NCBI RefSeq assembly: GCF_002028545.1
Contig: NZ_MWPQ01000003.1
Coordinates: 1-64,000, forward strand
DNA length: 64,000 bases
Source: Nitrobacter vulgaris
GTDB taxonomy: Bacteria > Pseudomonadota > Alphaproteobacteria > Rhizobiales > Xanthobacteraceae
Reading direction: 5' to 3'
Both the position numbers and the translations under genes were made by a program. The notes beneath the pieces are model-generated. The model was not told the DNA's origin, searched no databases, and saw only the letters and a list, made by a program, of their open reading frames with translations. Position 1 is the first letter of the stretch; the number at the start of each line of letters is the position of its first letter. Positions 7,502 through 16,703 of this stretch are shown here, piece by piece.

Positions 7502-7672
7502 TCATAGCGGCGCGACTGCGATCTTGATGCGGGGCTTCTGCTGGTCGTCGGCGAGCGCGACGGTCACCTGCCGTATCTGGCTGTTGTCATATGCGATGCT
7601 GTTGAGCGCGTCGCAGCTCAATTTGTGGAGATTATCCCAGTTCGCGCGGGGTGCTGCGTTGATTTCGGCTCG
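7502..7672 (-). pseudogene. RusA-family Holliday junction resolvase remnant
   Basis: One minus-strand frame ending with TGA at 7502-7504 reads WDNLHKLSCDALNSIAYDNS, then QIRQVTVALADDQQKPRIKI. This follows the RusA C-terminal pattern D-N-L-x-K-x-x-x-D-A-L-N-x-I-A-x-D-x-x-Q. RusA proteins are phage-derived dimeric endonucleases that cut Holliday junctions. Only about the last 55 residues remain, there is no start codon, and the first aspartate of the usual DxDN motif is replaced (NWDN). It is a broken prophage-type gene. Confidence 0.55.
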
Positions 7673-7690
7673 CCCGAGAGTAGGCGGTCT

Positions 7691-7945
7691 TCACCGATTA
7701 AGTGCAGCACCCGAATGGGCGAAGGGAGGGCTTCTGCGGTTAATCGGCGCCCTGTGCACTTCCTCGCCTTCGAGGTTGGTGGCGGAGATCGCGTAGTCCT
7801 TGCCTCTGAGCTCCGGCCGGTCCTTGTAGAGCTCGGACGCCATCCTGTCAGCTTCGTCCGCCGCGGCGATGTCATCCGCGAGATCGCGGCCGCCTTCGTC
7901 GGCAAGCGTGCATCCGTCTATGAGATCGAAATGGTAGTGCGCCAT
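7691..7945 (-). CDS. DUF6894-like small protein
   Basis: 84 residues from ATG 7945. The start MAHYHFDLIDGCTLADEGG, a central helix (ADDIAAADEADRMASELY) and the end DYAISATNLEGEEVHRAPI match a small alpha/beta protein type very common in Bradyrhizobium (DUF6894), function unknown. The last 15 residues extend beyond the usual end and abut the RusA remnant, so the 3' end may be altered. Confidence 0.65.
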   Translation of the reverse strand: MAHYHFDLIDGCTLADEGGRDLADDIAAADEADRMASELYKDRPELRGKDYAISATNLEGEEVHRAPINRRSPPFAHSGAALNR

Positions 7946-8016
7946 ACGCCGCTAACGCTGAAGCGGCAGCAGCGTTCCAACAGAAACAAGGCCGCGCGGG
8001 CCTGTAGGTGTTTATG

Positions 8017-8357
8017 TCAATTCTGCTTGCGCTTCTCGTGAACCCTGCGGCTGTATCGGATGCGGTCGGCCTCCTTGCGGAGTACCGGCATGTCCCGCTC
8101 CAGATTTCCCTTCGCGCGCTCGGCGTCGAGGTCGGAGAGCGTGCAGTCGAGCCTGATGATGAAGTTCTCAAGCCGCTTGATGTACGCGTGGGTGATGCGG
8201 CTTGCTCCCGCTTCTCTTCCGAGAAGGCGCGAAGGTAGTCCGTCGCCTTAGAAGCATGCTCGCAGCCGATAGCATCGCTCGGCTGTCCTGCCTGAACGAA
8301 TGAAAGCACAATGGCTTCTCTTATGACTTCACGATCCTCTTGAACTGGGATTCTCAC
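8017..8357 (-). pseudogene. Frameshifted hypothetical gene
   Basis: A GTG at 8357 overlaps the stop of the upstream gene as GTGA. From it one frame reads VRIPVQEDREVIREAIVLSF and on to YLRAFSEEKRE. Past that point coherent coding moves to a neighbouring frame: SRITHAYIKRLENFIIRLD, then RDMPVLRKEADRIRYSRR, stopping at 8017-8019. The original frame continues only as low-complexity serine/arginine sequence. A single one-base change near 8210 explains this. The restored protein of about 112 residues would be helical and charged, family unknown. Confidence 0.55.
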
Positions 8358-8623
8358 TTGCCATGATTCATCGGCTTCCATTTGCCGTCTCTGATCGCCA
8401 ACATCACTTGTGCCTGCGGCAATAGAATCGGATTTGTCTTGCTGGCTGCAGATGCTTCGACCTCGTCCCAGTCAATCAGAACTGTGCCGTCGTCTTTTAC
8501 TTCATAAAGCGCAGTGTCGTTCAGAGGTTGGATGACTTTGACTGTCTTGATGGATTTTGGCTCTTGGGCTGAGGTAGTTGTCGCGTAAGCGAGCGCAGCC
8601 ATCAGAACGATGCGGTGTAACAT
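8354..8623 (-). CDS. Small secreted hypothetical protein (89 aa)
   Basis: ATG 8623 follows GGGAGGAAAA, an excellent ribosome-binding site that sets the start. Residues 1-20 are a signal peptide (MLHRIVLMAALAYATTTSAQ). The mature part is about 69 residues, begins EPKSIKTVKVIQPLND, and ends QVMLAIRDGKWKPM plus NHGK. Its 3' end is duplicated at 6471-6527. Its stop overlaps the GTG of the frameshifted gene that follows. Function unknown. Confidence 0.6.
   Translation of the reverse strand: MLHRIVLMAALAYATTTSAQEPKSIKTVKVIQPLNDTALYEVKDDGTVLIDWDEVEASAASKTNPILLPQAQVMLAIRDGKWKPMNHGK
8368..8410 (+). repeat. 43-bp direct repeat, copy 2
   Basis: Identical over 43 bases to 6485-6527. This copy sits inside the intact gene at 8354-8623. 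Confidence 0.85.
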
Positions 8624-8716
8624 TTTTCCTCCCACCAAGGCAGCTTGAGCCTTCCAGACTACGCATTCGATGGAGCGGCAGATTTTCCATCCATACCGAT
8701 GCAAGTTCCGGCCACG

Positions 8717-8905
8717 TCAAAAATGTCTCGATACCGCAAGCGTAGCGCTCAAACCCACAAGCAGAAGGCCCGAGAATCTAGGACGCTCTCGGACAGACCA
8801 TATTGCCAGTAGAATGATCAACAGGCCCCGATTGGGGCCGAATGCCCGCATAACCGTGCCCGCTTGGGCAAGAACTCCTGTGACACCACTTTCGTTATCA
8901 GACAT
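8717..8905 (-). CDS. Small membrane protein (62 aa), hypothetical
   Basis: The probable start is ATG 8905 (MSDNESGVTGVLAQ) with AGGGACTTTGCGG upstream; the frame is open to 8932. Two short hydrophobic stretches (GLLIILLAIWSV and GLLLVGLSATLAV) flank a basic RERPR loop. No family recognised. Confidence 0.45.
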   Translation of the reverse strand: MSDNESGVTGVLAQAGTVMRAFGPNRGLLIILLAIWSVRERPRFSGLLLVGLSATLAVSRHF

Positions 8906-9032
8906 CCCGCAAAGTCCCTCGTCATCCTGCATGGGAATATAATCCCATAAAAATGCGGCAGGATTACGAGGTGTATATTCCTAACACCATCGCTTGTTTC
9001 AAGCGGACTAGCGAACCTGGCTAAGTTCTGAA

Positions 9033-10778
9033 TTATTTGTCTCCGTATTCCACGGCAAAACGCTTATCGTTTCCCGGATGATCTGTAATTTGCTCCTCGT
9101 ATTTGAGCGGGTCGTCATCACGTGGATAGACGACACGCACCGCATTGTTTCGAAAGCCCACCGCGAAATACCGCCTTGCAGTCTTACCCTCATTCAGACG
9201 TTTCTTCAGATGGGATATCACGTCTTCGGAATCGGGTTGCTGCTCAAGAAACTCGATCGTTCGTTGAAGTTTTGGCCTATCGCCCAAAGTCGCCACGCTA
9301 ATCGTTAGCACAAGGTTTTTCAGCCGTGAGGCGATCTGCGCTCGCAGCTTGTAGAGCTCAGCGCCGGAGGGCCCCTGCAGACGCTCTAGGAGATGCGTGA
9401 GCCCGGCCCTGCTTTGACGCAAGCTTGAAGCGCGCAATGCTAAAGCATCACGGACTCGTTTTTTCTCGATCAGCTTAGTGTCACATTCATTGTCGCGTTG
9501 CTGCAATTCCTTAAGCTTGGCGGATACGAACTCCACAGCGCTGCCAGCGTCCAGCAGCGCGTATGTTTTCTCCATCGACGCCTTGATGTCGGCTAGCTGC
9601 CCCTCTAGCGAAGAGATCTCTGATTCGATCAGTTTACGTTGGGTCGCCTCGGCATCCTGATCGATCAAGCTCTCCAGATCGAGCTCAGAAACAAAGGCAA
9701 AAAACGAAGTCTCAAAGTCTTGGTAACGCCATCGCACGGCTTCACAGCCGAGGTGGCGTCGAGCGTTATCACAGACTAGGTAAGTACCACCTTTGGGCGT
9801 AGCTCCCTTGTTTTCGAACGACATCGAATAGTTGCAGTGAGCACAGTTAGCCAGCCCTGAAAAAAGATTCGTATAGGTCGGACCCTTCCGTCCAGCCCCC
9901 GCGCCACCACTGCTTCGCAGACTTTTGGCAGCTTGCGCCTGGAAATACGTCTCGCTGTCCATGATCGCAGGGTAGTAGTTTGGTATCGGGTCGCCGTCTG
10001 GAACGCGCTTCCCGTCCACTTTTCTGTGTGGTTGGAATTCGCCAAGCACCGCACGATTCGCTAAGGTTTTAGCGATGTAGGACTGATGCCAGCCGCTCTT
10101 ACCTACGAACGCTGGTATACGGTCCTGGTTGAGGCGCTTCGCAACGGAATACATTCCGACGCCGGCGATTGTTTCCTCGAAAATGCGATGGACGATGTCG
10201 ACCCTAGCCGGAATTATCTCATAGGCCTTTCGATCGGACGATAGGCGAAGCCACGCGGGGCACCGCTGAGTCATAGGTGTGCCTTCAGCAGCCTTGAGAC
10301 GCTTATGATTCCAAGCTGCTCCAACCCGCTGACTCTTCTTAAGCGACTCCTCGTGTGCGGTGCTCATGATGACGAGCGATATGACGAGGTCTCCGAGATT
10401 TGTCTCGCCAGCGCGATACACTCGACCATCAGTTAATGTGACGAGATTGATCCCAGCTTGAATAATCCGAAGGAAAACTCCTTGTGCAGCGAGGACGTGC
10501 TCCCGACTAATTCGGTCTAGAGACTCGACAATGAGATATGATCCTCGCGCGACGGCACCCTGTTCGACTGCTTCCAGGAACCGGCCGAGGGCACCTTCTC
10601 TGAGGTTGGCCCCCTTGAACGCTGATATGCCGATGTCTTCAAGTTGAGCGTCGTCAGCGAGATCCAGCCCATTCCGATCTGCGTATTCTCGGGACGCCTC
10701 AAGCTGACGTCGACGACTATCCCCCTTCAATTGAAGGTCAGTCGACATCCGAAGATAAGAATATGCTTTCGAGTTCAA
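9033..10778 (-). CDS. Large serine recombinase (site-specific integrase)
   Basis: 581 residues. Residues 4-150 are the resolvase catalytic domain, with the nucleophile Ser12 in YLRMSTDLQ, the ESLDRISR motif and a helical E region. A recombinase (PF07508-type) domain follows at about 190-265 (VGMYSVAKRLNQDRIP...SGWHQSYIAKTLANRAVLG). Then comes a zinc ribbon at about 300-350 (LANCAHC...CDN...LGC) and a long coiled coil at about 375-450, the layout of phage- and ICE-type large serine integrases. It starts about 60 bases downstream of the broken comM on the same strand and may use the comM promoter. Such enzymes integrate an element at a short attB site; here comM is the inferred target. Confidence 0.92.
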   Translation of the reverse strand: MNSKAYSYLRMSTDLQLKGDSRRRQLEASREYADRNGLDLADDAQLEDIGISAFKGANLREGALGRFLEAVEQGAVARGSYLIVESLDRISREHVLAAQGVFLRIIQAGINLVTLTDGRVYRAGETNLGDLVISLVIMSTAHEESLKKSQRVGAAWNHKRLKAAEGTPMTQRCPAWLRLSSDRKAYEIIPARVDIVHRIFEETIAGVGMYSVAKRLNQDRIPAFVGKSGWHQSYIAKTLANRAVLGEFQPHRKVDGKRVPDGDPIPNYYPAIMDSETYFQAQAAKSLRSSGGAGAGRKGPTYTNLFSGLANCAHCNYSMSFENKGATPKGGTYLVCDNARRHLGCEAVRWRYQDFETSFFAFVSELDLESLIDQDAEATQRKLIESEISSLEGQLADIKASMEKTYALLDAGSAVEFVSAKLKELQQRDNECDTKLIEKKRVRDALALRASSLRQSRAGLTHLLERLQGPSGAELYKLRAQIASRLKNLVLTISVATLGDRPKLQRTIEFLEQQPDSEDVISHLKKRLNEGKTARRYFAVGFRNNAVRVVYPRDDDPLKYEEQITDHPGNDKRFAVEYGDK

Positions 10779-10841
10779 ACGGTTGGGCTACATTCGAAGA
10801 GGACTTCTTCGGATACCACAGGTCCGGTTAATTGTACACAT

Positions 10842-11486
10842 TATCAGCAGATGATGTCCGCCGGCGGCTGCGATCTCGAGCGCACGCTTGGCGCTCTCCT
10901 GCCCTTTGATGTCGCGAAGATCAAGAGCGCTACCTTGGGTTTCACGAATCCGGGGCTGCGGGCGAGACAGAACCTGAGTTCCCTTGAAATGATTTGCGAT
11001 CTGAATGAGCGAACTGGCGGCGACGATCTGGATGTCGGGGCTCGCCCAGGCTGCCTCAGCGCCGCAGGCTGCGGGGCAGATCAGCCCTTCATCGCGCGCA
11101 TTCGCACCGATCGCAGCGGGTAGAACCCCCGCCACCGCCGCAATCGATCCGTCGAGGCCGAGTTCGCCGAGTACCGTAAACCCCGACAACGCGTCGGAGG
11201 GAATCGCTCCGATCGCCGCCATCAGGCCGAGCGCAATAGGGAGATCGTAGTGACTGCCTTCCTTGGGCAGATCGGCCGGAGCCAGGTTGACGGTGATTCG
11301 TCTCGCCGGCAGCGCAAGACCTGAAGCGATCAGGGCCGCCCGCACCCGCTCCCGGGCCTCGGACACGGCTTTGTCCGGCAAGCCCACAATGTTGAAGGCG
11401 GGCAGGCCGGGAGCGACCTGCACCTGCACGTCGACCGCGCGCGCCTCGATCCCTTCAAATGCGACGGTGGATACCCGCTGAACCAT
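10842..11486 (-). pseudogene. comM: comM/yifB 5' part, interrupted by the island
   Basis: The first about 215 residues of the YifB/ComM Mg-chelatase-like AAA+ ATPase from ATG 11486 (MVQRVSTVAFEGIEARAVDV, FNIVGLPDKAVSEARERVRA, YDLPIALGLMAAIGA, GQESAKRALEIAAAGGHHLL). The normal protein continues with the Walker A motif GPPGSGKS. Here, right after HHLLI, the sequence turns into MCTINRTCGIRRSPLRM and stops at 10788. ComM is a branch-migration helicase used in natural transformation. Without its ATPase domain this copy cannot work. It follows gshB's start region on the opposite side of a 70-base gap and would have been co-oriented with rsmI-yraN-gshB. Confidence 0.9.
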
Positions 11487-11578
11487 GGCCGCCCCCTTTG
11501 CCACGGCGAAGCTAGCTTACAACTCCCCGATGTACAAGAACATTAAGGGAACGCAGGCTGCAGGATTTCTGGGTGAGC

Positions 11579-12520
11579 CTATTGGCGCTTCGCCTCGATC
11601 CCGTCCCAGATTTTTCCGGCGACATCCGGGCCGCCCAACGCGGCAAGCGCCCGAATTCCGGTCGGCGAGGTAACGTTGATTTCGGTGAGCAAGCCGTCGA
11701 TGACGTCAATGCCGACAAACAACAGACCGCGCTCGCGCAGCGCCGGACCGATGCGCTTACAAATCTCGCTCTCGCGGGGAGAGAGGTCGGTTGCCCGCGC
11801 CGCACCGCCGCGCACCATGTTGGAGCGCAGATCGTCAGCGGCAGGCACGCGATTGACAGCACCTGCGAATTCGCCGTCGACGAGGATGATGCGCTTGTCG
11901 CCCTGTTTGACCTCGGGCAGGTATCGCTGGATCACCCACGGCTCGCGAAACGTCACCGAGAACATGTCGAACAGCGATCCGAAGTTCATGTCTTGCGGCG
12001 TGACGCGAAACACTGCGGCTCCGCCGTGACCATGCAGCGGCTTCATGACCACCGCACCATGCTCGTCACGAAACGAATTGATCTCATCGAGATTGCGCGA
12101 AATCAACGTCGGCGGCATCAACTCCGGAAAATCCATCACGAACAGCTTTTCCGGCGCATTGCGCACGCTTGCCGGATCGTTGACCACGAGCGTCTTCGGA
12201 TGAATGCGCTCGAGCAAGTGAGTACTCGTGATGTAGGCGAGATCGAACGGAGGGTCCTGGCGCAGCAATACGACGTCGAAGGATTCTAGGTAAGCACGCG
12301 CCGCTTCACCGAGCGTATAATGGTCGCCCTCCTGATCCCGAACGGTCAACGGCTGGACCGACGCAACCACGTCCTTGCCGCGAAGCGATAACTTATCCGG
12401 CGTGTAGTATGAGATTTCGTGGCCGCGTCGCTGTGCCTCCAGCAGCAGCGCAAAGGTCGAATCGCCGCGAACGTTGATGCGCGCGATCGGGTCCATCTGA
12501 ACGGCGACTTTCAGTTTCAT
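11579..12520 (-). CDS. gshB: Glutathione synthetase
   Basis: 313 residues from ATG 12520 ([20 protein letters not shown]). It joins gamma-glutamylcysteine and glycine with ATP to make glutathione, the second step of the pathway. The ATP-grasp fold is complete: [70 protein letters not shown] and the metal-binding [10 protein letters not shown] near the end. Length fits the prokaryotic-type GshB family. It lies 50 bases after yraN in a minus-strand cluster with rsmI, the usual alphaproteobacterial arrangement. An open extension upstream to 12592 is not family-like. Confidence 0.95.
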   Translation of the reverse strand: MKLKVAVQMDPIARINVRGDSTFALLLEAQRRGHEISYYTPDKLSLRGKDVVASVQPLTVRDQEGDHYTLGEAARAYLESFDVVLLRQDPPFDLAYITSTHLLERIHPKTLVVNDPASVRNAPEKLFVMDFPELMPPTLISRNLDEINSFRDEHGAVVMKPLHGHGGAAVFRVTPQDMNFGSLFDMFSVTFREPWVIQRYLPEVKQGDKRIILVDGEFAGAVNRVPAADDLRSNMVRGGAARATDLSPRESEICKRIGPALRERGLLFVGIDVIDGLLTEINVTSPTGIRALAALGGPDVAGKIWDGIEAKRQ

Positions 12521-12569
12521 CTTGTTGGTCCGGGTTGTGTCAATGCGGAAAGCGTCTGAATACGTCAGG

Positions 12570-12977
12570 CTATGTGCTGGCGTCGAATGCACCTAACAGA
12601 TGACGCGGCAGACGTCGCGGCGCAATCAGCATGGCGTCAAAGCGGAATTCGAAAGCCGCATGTTCGGGGTGCGCCATCAGCCAGGCTTGGGCTGCGTTGA
12701 TGATCCGCTGTTGTTGTCTTTGCGTCACTGCATAGGCAGCATCGTCGAGGCTGCGACGGGCTTTGACTTCGACGAAAGCGAGAAGTTGCCGCCGGCGGGC
12801 CACGATATCGATCTCGCCATGAGGCGTGCGAAACCGGCGTGCCAAAATCCAGTAGCCCTTGGCGATCAGATAGGCTGCGGCGAGACTTTCCGCCGAAAGA
12901 CCGGTACGAAACGCCGCGACGCGCTCGGGCGCCGCCGCCTCTGGGCCGTTTCGGGAGCGGTCCTTACAGGCTGCCAT
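12570..12977 (-). CDS. YraN family (UPF0102) endonuclease-like protein
   Basis: 135 residues from ATG 12977. The residues [21 protein letters not shown] supply the E...D...ExK catalytic set of the PD-(D/E)XK nuclease fold; [18 protein letters not shown] and [11 protein letters not shown] are family-typical. The biological role of YraN is unknown; a Holliday-junction-type nuclease role has been suggested from the fold. The start overlaps the 3' end of rsmI by 14 bases, so the two are co-transcribed. Confidence 0.9.
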   Translation of the reverse strand: MAACKDRSRNGPEAAAPERVAAFRTGLSAESLAAAYLIAKGYWILARRFRTPHGEIDIVARRRQLLAFVEVKARRSLDDAAYAVTQRQQQRIINAAQAWLMAHPEHAAFEFRFDAMLIAPRRLPRHLLGAFDAST

Positions 12978-13917
12978 TGTTGTCACTGTCCCTCATCTGT
13001 CCGGCGAGCTCAAGCGCGCGGGCATAGACTTGACGTCGGGGGAGGCCCGAGATTACGACCGCGTGAGCCACGCTGTCTTTGACGCTGCTCTCCTTCAACA
13101 ACGTCAGCAGCAGATCGTCCAGCTGGTCGGAGGACATCGTGCCTGCATCAGCCGTTGGTGGTCCGACGACCAGGACGAATTCGCCCCGCGTTTCCAGCGT
13201 TTCGGCTCCTTGCGCGAACTCCGTGAGGGTCGCGCGGCGGATATCCTCGTGCAGCTTTGTCAGTTCGCGGCAGATCGCGGCGTCGCGATTGCCGAGGATG
13301 GCCGCGAGGTCGTGCAAGGAATCCCGGATACGACTGCCGGACTCGAACATGACCAGCGTGGCATCGATCCTTGCGAGTTCGGCAAGGCGCGTGCGGCGCG
13401 CGACCTCTTTTGCCGGCAGAAACCCCTCGAAGAAGAACCGGTCCGTCGGCAGCGCTGCTATGGACAGCGCCGCTAGCACCGAAGATGGTCCCGGAACCGC
13501 GATCACCTGATGACCAGCGGCACACGCTTCACGCACCAGCTTGAAGCCCGGATCGGAAATCAGCGGTGTGCCGGCATCGGAGACCAGGGCGATGGAGGCG
13601 CCTTGTGCCAGCTGCGCCAGGATTTTCGGCCGCGCTGTCGCAGCATTATGCTCGTGGTAAGGCTTGAGCACGCCTGTAATCGCGTAGCGTTCGGTGAGGC
13701 GGCGGGTGATGCGGGTGTCCTCGCAGGCGATGATATTGACGCCTGCGAGGGTCTCAAGCGCCCGTAAGGTGATATCTCCGAGATGACCGATCGGCGTAGC
13801 GACCAGGTGAAGACCGGGCGCGGCCGTCGGGGCAACCAGTTGATGGCCCGCTATGGAAAAGGTCCGGGTCCCCGGGGTTTCGATGTCCGATTTCAGAGAG
13901 GCGGGTTTTGCACGCAT
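12964..13917 (-). CDS. rsmI: 16S rRNA (cytidine(1402)-2'-O)-methyltransferase RsmI
   Basis: 317 residues from ATG 13917. It methylates the 2'-OH of C1402 in 16S rRNA at the decoding centre using SAM. The tetrapyrrole-methylase fold is visible: [77 protein letters not shown] and [10 protein letters not shown]. The frame is open far upstream, but family homology starts here. It is the first gene of the rsmI-yraN-gshB cluster, divergent from the lipoprotein gene at 14186. Confidence 0.95.
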   Translation of the reverse strand: MRAKPASLKSDIETPGTRTFSIAGHQLVAPTAAPGLHLVATPIGHLGDITLRALETLAGVNIIACEDTRITRRLTERYAITGVLKPYHEHNAATARPKILAQLAQGASIALVSDAGTPLISDPGFKLVREACAAGHQVIAVPGPSSVLAALSIAALPTDRFFFEGFLPAKEVARRTRLAELARIDATLVMFESGSRIRDSLHDLAAILGNRDAAICRELTKLHEDIRRATLTEFAQGAETLETRGEFVLVVGPPTADAGTMSSDQLDDLLLTLLKESSVKDSVAHAVVISGLPRRQVYARALELAGQMRDSDNNGSL

Positions 13918-14185
13918 ACTGCGACATTCTATAACATTTTCGAGAAAATGAGTTCGGCCCGTGTCAAGAAGCGTCTTCGGTGCCGGAGCCGGATAACACG
14001 AAGATTGCGTGCGAACGGATCCGTCCCATGCTTTCCGATGTTCCGCGGCACCCAAGGTTGGGTATGGAGCTAAATTCGGGGCGGACACGATCCGTTTGTT
14101 TTGGTTAACTGGCGGCATCGGCAATATGGCTGATTCTGCGGGGCTTGTGCCCGGACCTGTCCGGAATGGGTGCACTGCAAGGATA

Positions 14186-15406
14186 ATGATGAAGGATCCC
14201 TTCGAACCGAAATCTGAGCGCCAGGGAGCGACTCGGCGAGCCGCGCTGGGCCTTGTCATCGGCGCGCCTCTGCTTGGCGCCTGCTCGGGCGTCCAGCAAA
14301 CGCTGACGAACAATTTTTCCAGTTCCCCCGGTTCTTCTCCGCAGCCAGAGGCAGCCGGTCCGCCTCAGCAGGCAGCTACAATCGGTACGGGTCAGGTCAA
14401 GGTCGGTTTGATCCTTCCGTTGTCGGCCGCAGGCAATGCGAGCGTTGCGGCGCAGTCGATGAAAAACGCGGCCGAGATGGCGCTGTCTGAATTTCAGAAC
14501 CCGAATGTCCAATTGCTGGTCAAGGACGCAGCCGGCACGGCGCAGCGTGCGCAACAGGGAGCGCAACAAGCGCTCGATGAAGGAGCCGAAATCATTCTCG
14601 GTCCGCTGTTCGCAGCATCTGTTCCGGCGGTTGCTCAGGCGGCGCGGACACGCGGCACGTCGGTGATTGCGTTCTCGACTGATTCGAGCGTGGCGGGCCG
14701 GGGCGTCTATCTTCTGAGTTTTCTCCCTGAATCGGACGTCAACCGGATCGTCGAATATGCCACCAGCACCGGAAAGCGCTCGTTTGCCGCCTTGGTGCCC
14801 GAAAATGCGTATGGCAATGTCGTCGAGGCGGCCTTCAAACAGACAGTTGGTCATCGCGGCGGGCGTATCGTCGCATTCGAGAAATATGGCGCCGATCGCG
14901 CCAGTGCGGCACGGAAGGTGGCGCAGTGGCTCCGCTCGGCTGATGCGCTGCTGATCGCCGATGACGGCGATGCGGTGGTTTCGGTCGTTGACGCGCTCGC
15001 CGCGGCGGGTGCGAATCTGCGCAATGTCCAGCTTCTGGGTACCGGTCTGTGGGACAATCCTCGCGTATTCGCCAGCGCGTCGCTGCAGGGCGGCCTCTAT
15101 GCCGCCCCTGATCCATCCGGTTTCCGCAGCTTCGCAGGGCGCTACCGCGCCAAGTATGGCGGCGATCCGGTACGTACGGCCACCCTTGCCTATGACGCCG
15201 TCGCGCTGGTGGCGGCTCTTGCTCGCACCCAAGGCCCGCAGCGCTTCGCGGCCGAGACGCTGACCAATGCGTCAGGCTTCGCAGGCATCGACGGTCTGTT
15301 TCGGTTCCGTTCCGACGGCACCAACCAGCGGGGCCTCGCCGTCATGCGAGTCGCATCCGGCGGCGGCCAACCGGCGGCAGGTTCGCCAAAAAGTTTTGGC
15401 GCCTGA
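14186..15406 (+). CDS. Penicillin-binding protein activator, LpoA-like lipoprotein
   Basis: 406 residues from ATG 14186, with AAGG 4 bases upstream. Residues 17-33 form a lipoprotein signal with two arginines and the lipobox LLGAC (Cys33). A proline/serine linker follows, then a periplasmic type-I binding-protein fold (KVGLILPLSAAGNASVAAQS, EGAEIILGPLFAASVPAVAQ, AALVPENAYGNVVEAAF, LLGTGLWDNP). It corresponds to the C-terminal domain of LpoA, the outer-membrane activator of PBP1a. The position next to rsmI-yraN is conserved from E. coli to alphaproteobacteria. An amino-acid receptor role is less likely. Confidence 0.85.
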   Translation: MMKDPFEPKSERQGATRRAALGLVIGAPLLGACSGVQQTLTNNFSSSPGSSPQPEAAGPPQQAATIGTGQVKVGLILPLSAAGNASVAAQSMKNAAEMALSEFQNPNVQLLVKDAAGTAQRAQQGAQQALDEGAEIILGPLFAASVPAVAQAARTRGTSVIAFSTDSSVAGRGVYLLSFLPESDVNRIVEYATSTGKRSFAALVPENAYGNVVEAAFKQTVGHRGGRIVAFEKYGADRASAARKVAQWLRSADALLIADDGDAVVSVVDALAAAGANLRNVQLLGTGLWDNPRVFASASLQGGLYAAPDPSGFRSFAGRYRAKYGGDPVRTATLAYDAVALVAALARTQGPQRFAAETLTNASGFAGIDGLFRFRSDGTNQRGLAVMRVASGGGQPAAGSPKSFGA

Positions 15407-15418
15407 TCTGTAGCCCGC

Positions 15419-15541
15419 GTCGTCAGATCACGATGATTTTGGATCGATTCGATCCAAAATCATGACGTGATTGGTTCCAAATATTTGAGACACGGGATGC
15501 GGGCGGAAAACCGCACCACACTTTCCTCTTCCCGCTCTACG
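15419..15541 (-). repeat. Intergenic repeat family B, copy 1
   Basis: About 120 bases matching 62481-62612 in inverted orientation. It contains a near-perfect palindrome at 15433-15463 (15-bp arms, one-base centre) and a second hairpin-forming part with GCGGGCGGAAAACCGC. It lies between converging genes and could also end transcription of both. Confidence 0.75.
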
Positions 15542-16703
15542 CGGCGAGATCGGCCACCACGGCATCGAGGAGGGGAAAGCCATCCTGCGTGACGCGCAGG
15601 CGGCCCTCGGTGCTGATTGTGATCGCACCTTCGTCACGGAGGATTGCGATTCGCCGCGGATCAAGAGGGCGGCCCGATAGCGCCGCGTAGCGCTGCGGAT
15701 CGATGCCCTCGCGCAAGCGCAGTCCCATGAGCAGGAATTCGTCGGCGCGTTCTTCGCTGTTCAGCAGATCGTCGGCGACGATTCCATTGCCGATCGCCTC
15801 GACCCGCATGAGCCAGGCTTCCGGCCGCTTTTCCGTGGCGACGGCATGCCTGATGCCGTCGATGTCGAGGCGACCGTGCGCTCCGGGTCCGATTCCCGCA
15901 TATTCCTGGCCGCGCCAGTAAAGCAGGTTGTGCCGGCATTCCGCGCCGGGCAGCGCATGATTCGAGATCTCGTAGGCTGGCAGGCCGTGACGCGTGCAAA
16001 CGTCCTGCGTGACGTCGTACAGCGCGCGTGCAATCGCTTCGTCGGGGGGCCTGAGTTTTCCGGCTGCGTGCAGGTCGAAAAACGGCGTACCCTCCTCGAT
16101 AGTCAACTGGTAGAGCGACAGATGCTCCGCCGCTTCCGAGATCGCCTGCCGCAGTTCCTCGGTCCACATCGCTGGCGTCTGGCCGGGTCGCGCGTAAATC
16201 AGATCGAAGGAATAGCGATCGAAGACGGAGCGTGCGATCGCCACTGCTTCCAGCGCCTCGTGTGCGGTATGCAGGCGTCCGAGAGCCTTTAGCGAGGAAT
16301 CGTCGAGCGCCTGCACGCCGAGCGACACGCGGTTGACGCCCGCTGCGCGATAGCCGCGGAATCGCGTGGCCTCGACGCTGGTCGGATTGGCTTCCAGCGT
16401 GACCTCGACGTTATCAGCGACGCCCCAATATTTTCCGATTGCGTCGAGGATCGCGCCAACGGTCTGCGGCCGCATCAAGGACGGGGTACCACCGCCGAAG
16501 AAAATGGAGGACACCTCCCGGCCGCGCGCGCGTGCGGCGGTGGTCTCGATCTCGCGCTTGAAAGCACGAACGAAGCGCTCTTCATCGATCGGCGCGTGGC
16601 GGACATGACTGTTGAAATCGCAATACGGGCATTTCGACAGGCAAAACGGCCAGTGCACATAGATGCCGAAGGCAGTGGTCGGATCAGCGCCGATCAAGAG
16701 CAA
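15537..16703 (-). CDS. hemW: Radical SAM heme chaperone HemW
   Basis: 388 residues. The radical-SAM cluster CLSKCPYC (Cys21, 25, 28) follows FGIYVHWPF, and [31 protein letters not shown] and [11 protein letters not shown] are diagnostic. HemW binds heme and transfers it to respiratory enzymes; it was formerly annotated as oxygen-independent coproporphyrinogen oxidase HemN but lacks that activity. No ATG is available: the frame is stopped just upstream of a TTG at 16703. A second TTG at 16697, with GGAGA 6 bases before it, is the better-spaced start. It overlaps the end of rdgB. Confidence 0.93.
   Translation of the reverse strand: MLLIGADPTTAFGIYVHWPFCLSKCPYCDFNSHVRHAPIDEERFVRAFKREIETTAARARGREVSSIFFGGGTPSLMRPQTVGAILDAIGKYWGVADNVEVTLEANPTSVEATRFRGYRAAGVNRVSLGVQALDDSSLKALGRLHTAHEALEAVAIARSVFDRYSFDLIYARPGQTPAMWTEELRQAISEAAEHLSLYQLTIEEGTPFFDLHAAGKLRPPDEAIARALYDVTQDVCTRHGLPAYEISNHALPGAECRHNLLYWRGQEYAGIGPGAHGRLDIDGIRHAVATEKRPEAWLMRVEAIGNGIVADDLLNSEERADEFLLMGLRLREGIDPQRYAALSGRPLDPRRIAILRDEGAITISTEGRLRVTQDGFPLLDAVVADLAA

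Larger units (their letters stand above)
1..10841. mobile_element. Genomic island inserted in comM (right part; left end outside window)
   Basis: The 5' part of comM (minus strand) runs in good sequence up to about 10842 and then changes abruptly. A large serine recombinase starts about 60 bases further on, on the same strand. Everything from there to the window start is accessory in type: small hypothetical proteins, an IS3-type end, a tRNA 3' fragment, a RusA-like remnant and a frameshifted gene. The sequence is also visibly more AT-rich than the core genes to the right. The left boundary and the 3' part of comM are not in the window, so the full size is unknown. The break is seen directly; that the recombinase made it is inferred. 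Confidence 0.8.

Noticed and set aside
8354-8704. Upstream extension of the small secreted protein
   Set aside because: The ribosome-binding site GGGAGGAAAA and the signal peptide fix the start at 8623.
12964-14313. RsmI with a 132-residue N-terminal extension
   Set aside because: The extension has no homology-like pattern and would overlap the divergent promoter; the family start is at 13917.
14105-15232. 375-codon frame opposite the LpoA-like gene
   Set aside because: Arg-rich translation typical of a complementary frame; the plus-strand gene has lipobox and fold motifs.
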